From: Atriophallophorus winterbourni
Taxonomy: Eukaryota > Platyhelminthes > Trematoda > Plagiorchiida > Microphallidae
NCBI GenBank assembly: GCA_013407085.1
Contig: JACCGJ010015047.1
Coordinates: 1-64,000, forward strand
Direction of reading: 5' to 3'
Length of the DNA stretch: 64,000 nucleotides
Position 1 is the first letter of the stretch; every line of letters starts with the position of its first letter. Below, piece by piece: positions 59,641-64,000 of this stretch. A program made the position numbers and the translations under genes. The notes under the pieces were generated by a model, which saw only the letters and a program-made list of their open reading frames with translations, ran no database searches and had not been told where the DNA came from.

Positions 59641-59733
59641 GTCGCTTGATTTGTTCATTGCGTATTATAATAGTGAGCAAGCACGGTAACGCTCAACAGA
59701 AACGCCGAGGCTTGAAAAAACAGCATCATCCAG

Positions 59734-59861
59734 CAAAATTAAAAAACAGTTATCCCTCAATTTTCGACATACGCAACAGCGATCCCAGAAGCAAATACCT
59801 CGGAAACAATAGCACGGAATATTTGAGCTTATTAGAAAACACAATTATAAGATTAACGCAA
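59734..59861 (+). CDS. Candidate exon I-a, frame-conserved with 46891-47019
   Basis: Acceptor CATCATCCAG and donor CAA|GTACCT at positions aligned with the X copy. Reads DIRNSDPRSKYLGNNSTEY then LSLLENTIIRLTQ, ending in phase 0. From GACATACG to the donor the two copies are the same length (96 bp) without indels and keep D-I-R-N, P, S, NN, TEY, SLL and N. Upstream of DIRN one base is missing relative to X, so at least one copy is frameshifted near the exon start. Joins in phase to the exon at 60157. Function unknown; an SEA-like fold is a guess. Confidence 0.45.
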
Positions 59862-60156
59862 GTACCTATTTAATGAGGTGGAATCCGATAAACTCGGTTT
59901 AACCAGCAGGATGTCTACTAGAGATTCTCATATTTTTCAGCGAAACATTTGATGACTTAAAGATATTTCTCTCTGGTGTTTTACATCAATCTTTACAAAG
60001 CATGCGTAAGAAAAAAGAAATAGATCTGATCAACATCAACCAATAAACAAAGAGATCAATGTCAATTATGGTTGCCTAATAATGTCGGGTCCATAGAGAT
60101 GTTAAGGAAGGTAAGGAAAAATTACGAACTAGTCGTTTATATTACAATTGCCTCAG

Positions 60157-60405
60157 CTTTTAGCAAGGATTTCCAGCCAAAACTTCGAATCAAAATTTAA
60201 AGACGACGCCTATAAAGACTCATTCACACGGATGGTCAAACAAACAGTAAACAGAAATTTTATATCTGGAAGAGCTAGAATAACCTTCACTGGCAACAGA
60301 CAGCAGATTGAATACCGCTACCGCGTCAGGCAATATTATATTGTATTTATCAATTTATCTGTTCCTGTGGAGAAGGATGCATCCGTTGTACGACACGGAA
60401 ATTAA
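60157..60405 (+). CDS. Candidate exon I-b, terminal, joined to 59734-59861
   Basis: Begins after an acceptor (ATTACAATTGCCTCAG), whose GCCTCAG is conserved in block X at 47161-47167. It continues in phase 0 from the previous exon across a 295 bp intron to a TAA at 60403-60405. Reads LLARISSQNFESKFKDD, SFTRMVKQTVNRNFISG, RARITFTGNRQQIEYRY and VRQYYIVFINLSVPVEKD. The helix-then-strand pattern after a '.TEY..LL' helix is what an SEA domain would show, but no GSVVV box is present. No signal peptide or membrane helix in this exon. If real, earlier exons should lie to the left (57.7-58.5 kb candidates). Confidence 0.4.
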   Translation, partial: LLARISSQNFESKFKDDAYKDSFTRMVKQTVNRNFISGRARITFTGNRQQIEYRYRVRQYYIVFINLSVPVEKDASVVRHGN

Positions 60406-60409
60406 TACA

Positions 60410-61025
60410 GCGATTTTCTGAAGATCACATCAGTTGGTTACGCAAAGAATGTTCTAAGAATGTTGATTATCGATTCTAGCTCATCTGATTTACAAGAGAT
60501 TCTGTGTGAAACCTGAAACGTCGGTCTCAGTCGTTTACACGGTTCCTTAAAAGGTGTTTTTAAGAGTCGGTTGAAATATCTTGCTGAAAGCTTAACCGAA
60601 TGCAATAACATATGCAGACCAAACGTAGGCGAATATTCCGTGATGTTTCCTTATATCGGTTTACATCCATTATGACGAGAGAATTTTGAGTAACAACACG
60701 AGACATTGATTTGTGTTCATTGGTTGATGTTAATCAGATCTATTTCGATTTTCATTACCATGTATTGTAAAGCTTCATGAGAAATATTCAAAATGAATAC
60801 TTTCGCTTTCATCACATATCCAGCATGAGGTGGTGATACCTGTCACGGAAACGGCTGGCACGAAATCAATGAACGGAGCAGATATATGTAAAAAGCAGTG
60901 ATGAAATTGTTTGAGTTTCCATCTTTATATGGGTTTTCTTGTTGGCCTCCAACGGTCTATGTCAAACATATATGTACGACATACTCGGATGCGTTTTTCA
61001 GATTCTACAGCTTATCGAGTAACGG
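60410..61025. other. Unassigned stretch of block X'
   Basis: No frame, domain or repeat recognised. 'cctgaaacgtcggtctcag' at about 60510 may belong to a dispersed element. Confidence 0.45.
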
Positions 61026-61029
61026 AACA

Positions 61030-61545
61030 GTCCGATTCGGTTAGAAGAATCTCTCCCGCAGCGCATACAACGATAGGAATCACTCGGTTGTTGGGCGTCA
61101 GTAGCACGCCGGTGGCGTGATCTGCGTTCCGCAGCCAGGAGCTGTGTTCGCTCCTACAGCTCTTAGAGGAAGCTTTACACAATGCCTTCAATGCAAGCAG
61201 TCAATATCAAGTTCTCCCTTAATCGCTGTGTCCAAGACATGTGCTTTTATATTTCTTTTTTAAACGTTTTTGTACCACGAGGGCGTTCTGCTCCATGGTC
61301 AACTTCATCACTGCAACTCAAGATAGAGTAGATATTTCAAAATACGACCATTTTGCATTCTATATACATGACCAAGCCATCGCAGGCAGTGCTGCTGCAA
61401 TATGGTGAACTTGTTCTATACACCAGCTTTGGAAAGCACTTCAGTGTTAGTCACTGTCCATCCACGATATGTTCTAGATACGACGGATGCTTCGTAGATG
61501 AAATGCATTCAGCTCCCTTTCGTGTCTTATAAAAATTCAAGGGTC
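61030..61545 (-). pseudogene. Non-LTR retrotransposon C-terminal fragment
   Basis: Minus strand, HERELNAFHLRSIRRI at about 61480-61528, then LRWLGHVYRMQNGR at 61343-61384, the 'RRLRWlGHv.Rm..gR.pk..l' block that closes many endonuclease/RT polyproteins (RTE/jockey-like), then in pieces a basic region and ADHATGVLLTPNNR. It is more GC-rich than its surroundings. It starts after the RT domain, so it is 5'-truncated. Stops and shifts between the blocks. The plus-strand frame at 60911-61120 is its antisense shadow. Confidence 0.8.
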
Positions 61546-61549
61546 ACGT

Positions 61550-62080
61550 GAATATATTTGGTTGCAGTGTACCTGAGATATCGGCTGGCAATGATTGCAA
61601 GTTTCGACCGAATACAAATATTGTTTTTGATCGAAATGACGATCGTCGACACATTGGAAGCCGTTGATTTGAATAACGAATTCTGTCTGTTACATTATTC
61701 AATCTGTTATTTAATCTGCATTTTTAGTAAAAAACGTTTTACACCTTGATGCTTCAAACTGTGAGATTTCCCAAAATGCATCTACACCAGTTCACCATTG
61801 GTCGCACAAAGCTTATTCGTCATTAGTGAAACGTTAACCAAACATCTGTTCTAACCGTTTTCACTCAAATTCATTTGCATTGTACATACACGATCTGTCA
61901 CAAACATATTCCAACTGATTGCGAACTGAGTTATATTTAACCTCATACGTCAAAATCCTCAAAAACTTGTGGTAATTTTGTAGTATGAATAATATTTTTC
62001 CTGTATTAATATATTATGTTACGTTTGCTACCGTTTCGTTCACGATGTCACTCCAACAGCTTGTTCCCGCACATCTGATC
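61550..62080. other. Unassigned stretch
   Basis: One 63-codon frame; no features recognised. Confidence 0.45.
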
Positions 62081-62119
62081 CTTCTAAACTAACTGAAACA
62101 ACGAGATTACTATTCCGGT

Positions 62120-63480
62120 GGCCCGTCGAGCGGAATCTTGTTGCAAGTCGAGGACCAAGTTTGGCGGGATGCGCACGGGCAACGGTTACCGCTGGATCAT
62201 CACCGGTTTTTTCGACGCGTTCGATTGGGAAACTTAGGTCCTCGTTGTTGACTGACGAGACACTTCAAATATGTTTGTCGTCTGTAACGTCACATTACAG
62301 TGAAGAGCGTGAAAATGATAATAACATGATCATTCTTCCAGTTTTGGTCATGGCTTTGCATCGATTTATCACGAGATCAACTTAGGTTTAGATCTGATGA
62401 AAATGAAAATCTATTGCATTGATGTGCATTTTGTACGGCGTTGCCAGTTTATCAATTGAAGCGTTCCTATGAATGATAAAATCTGAACACCAAGAAATAA
62501 GACATGGATTTTTTAGTAAGAATGTATAGAAAGTTTGTTCCTGGAACGTACTACTGACAGCATGTAATTAAATTCTGAAATACAAATCCATTTAAATGGC
62601 GTATATATACACCCAACGATGATGTTAACATTTTAGAAATGAGAAAAACATCCGGTCTATTTGAAAGTAAAACGAATTTTGCTTAATTGGACATCATTAC
62701 ATATGATATTGAGGGTGCACAGAATTAAAATTTCAAATTTTTAAATAAAATCCCTAAATTTGTTATATAACAAACCGTTCCTGATTATCAACATGAATTT
62801 GCTAGTACTGCTTCCTGTTGCGATGTTGTTAACTGCACACGGACAACTCCAGTAGCAGCATCTTCTTTGAAGAGCAATCAATATTGTGAAGCGAATTCAG
62901 TTTAAGGTTTCGACTGTGAACTGTGAAATAAGTTTACAATCATAACATTGTTGATGTAACAAAGAACTATTGTGCTTCGCGATTGACTTTGAATTTCCTG
63001 TCACACAAATATTGACTTAAATCATTTTATACAAAAAGCATGCACCCAAAGCTTAGCATAACCCTATATATGGATTAGCGGATTCTGTATGGAATAGTAT
63101 ACTCGCGAACATGAGTATATCTGTCTTCGTGGACCTAATTTTTTCTATTGATCAATCATGTTCATGTCAGGTTGTTGGTAGAAACAGTTTCTCTGAATAT
63201 TCTTACATTGGAATATTGGGGTGAATCTTCATTAGAACCGATTCTTAAGTAAATTTAGGTAAGAAGGAATTAGAAAGGGTGAAAGCTTAGGTGTCCGGAA
63301 TGGGAATAGCCGTTAAACTCAGAAAATGAGGGAAACTAGTAGATTAAATTGTTGACATCGTATGCCCTACTGAGTGATAAAGCTGAAGTAGGTGAATAAG
63401 TAAGCCAGTCATCAAGCAAGCAATAAGCTTGACATCAAATTGATATTAGTTCAAAGCACGTAAATCTAATCATAGGCTCT
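62120..63480 (+). repeat. Terminal sub-segment of block X' (partner 49440-51300)
   Basis: Co-linear match with block X ('accgctggatcatcaccgg', 'ttcgattgggaaacttagg', 'tcctcgttgttgactga', 'atacaaatccatt', 'gtaggtgaataagtaagcca'). A short piece near 63815 ('ttggtcgaccaaacattc') also recurs from X at about 50518, out of order. Confidence 0.75.
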
Positions 63481-63489
63481 TTCACTGAT

Positions 63490-64000
63490 CCTAGTGAACG
63501 GCACAAAATCAGACGTGAGAGATGACTGACTAAATAAAGATAAGGTATACACACATACGCTGAACGAACACTTCACTATAGGTTCCTGGCTGTTTGAGTC
63601 ATCAGATAGACACAAAAATAATATGTTCAAAGAGCCTTGAAACCGTCGTAGGTATTAAAAAATGTTATACTTCACACTGTTACATAATGTTCGAACAACT
63701 TACCACGATGTTTATTTGCAACTAGGCTTTCATGAATCTATCTCCGGACTGGCAGATGTGGGCAGATTTGTCTGTACGATTCATCGTAAATGAGACAGCA
63801 GCTTACGCTTTGGTCGACCAAACATTCGTTTAAATTAGAACTGAACTGTAATTGCATACCGATGAGTTTCCATATATTTCAAATCCCGGCATGCTAGTAG
63901 AAATATTCAATATATAGTCGATCGAGCATCAAGCAATATGAATGGCGTGTGTTTAATAGAATTGCCGTTTACTGTACATATTTGTGATATTGATTTATGC
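63490..64000. other. Window end, unassigned
   Basis: No gene recognised. Block X' should run on beyond the window if the pattern is a longer array. Confidence 0.4.

Larger units (their letters stand above)
51470..63830 (+). repeat. Large tandem duplication, block X' (continues toward the window end)
   Basis: Second copy of block X. It lacks the 38850-39720 antisense insertion, the 41480-42250 segment and the 44480-45440 CR1-like fragment. It has its own segments at 53430-53880, 56800-58550 and 60410-62080. Confidence 0.8.

Noticed and set aside
1..64000. CRISPR arrays, operons, prophage, rRNA, tRNA, LTR retrotransposons or telomeric repeats.
   Set aside because: I saw no regularly spaced short repeats, ribosome-binding sites, tRNA cloverleaf, long terminal repeats or gag-pol order. 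Repeat structures found are non-LTR elements and segmental or tandem duplications of a eukaryotic genome.

Overview
The window looks like AT-rich repeat desert from the nuclear genome of a parasitic flatworm, most likely a digenean trematode and possibly a schistosomatid. Three things point there. Only one long open frame exists in 64 kb, and it belongs to a retrotransposon. Non-LTR retrotransposon debris of RTE and CR1 type is scattered over both strands. Copies of a short repeat carry a hammerhead-ribozyme core, a hallmark of the Sm-alpha type SINE-like repeats of schistosomes. The species call is inference. There are no bacterial genes, operons, rRNA, tRNA or CRISPR arrays, and I cannot name any complete host gene.

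Layout. Positions 1-6970 (copy A) and 11573-17798 (copy B) are two diverged copies of one segment. Copy A has an extra internal tandem duplication, and copy B is a single hybrid unit. Each contains an antisense RTE reverse-transcriptase pseudogene and ends in a decayed hammerhead-type repeat. A third, shorter relative lies at 18590-19020. Positions 20400-21105 hold a three-unit tandem array of about 236 bp hammerhead repeats, flanked by a direct repeat. Positions 22085-23179 are three nearly identical 368 bp tandem units. Positions 27166-30697 are a full-length 3.5 kb RTE-type retrotransposon on the minus strand, bounded by a perfect 12 bp target-site duplication and disabled by several stops and frameshifts. 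Two diverged tandem copies follow at 31790-32480 and 34810-35470, and an RTE reverse-transcriptase remnant at 36870-37430.

From about 37480 to the end the DNA is one large diverged tandem duplication. Block X (37480 to about 51470) is repeated as block X' (about 51470 to beyond 63800) in the same order. Each block carries the 3' end of a CR1-like element, a region with frame-conserved exon-like segments, a minus-strand hammerhead-type repeat and a terminal repeat. Block X has gained a second CR1-like fragment (44480-45440), a nested antisense one (39020-39720) and about 0.75 kb near 41500-42250. Block X' has gained RTE/jockey-type debris at 61030-61545.

The best candidates for host coding sequence are weak single exons: 8894-9248 (+), 23629-23918 (-), 47597-47863 (-, signal peptide plus six cysteines), 53560-53915 (-), 57941-58152 (+), 58310-58528 (+) and 59734-59861 joined to 60157-60405 (+). 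At about 65 percent A+T, roughly ten chance frames of 80 codons are expected in 64 kb, so length alone proves nothing. The H/I exon pair (46891-47019 and 59734-59861) is supported by frame and splice-site conservation between the two block copies.
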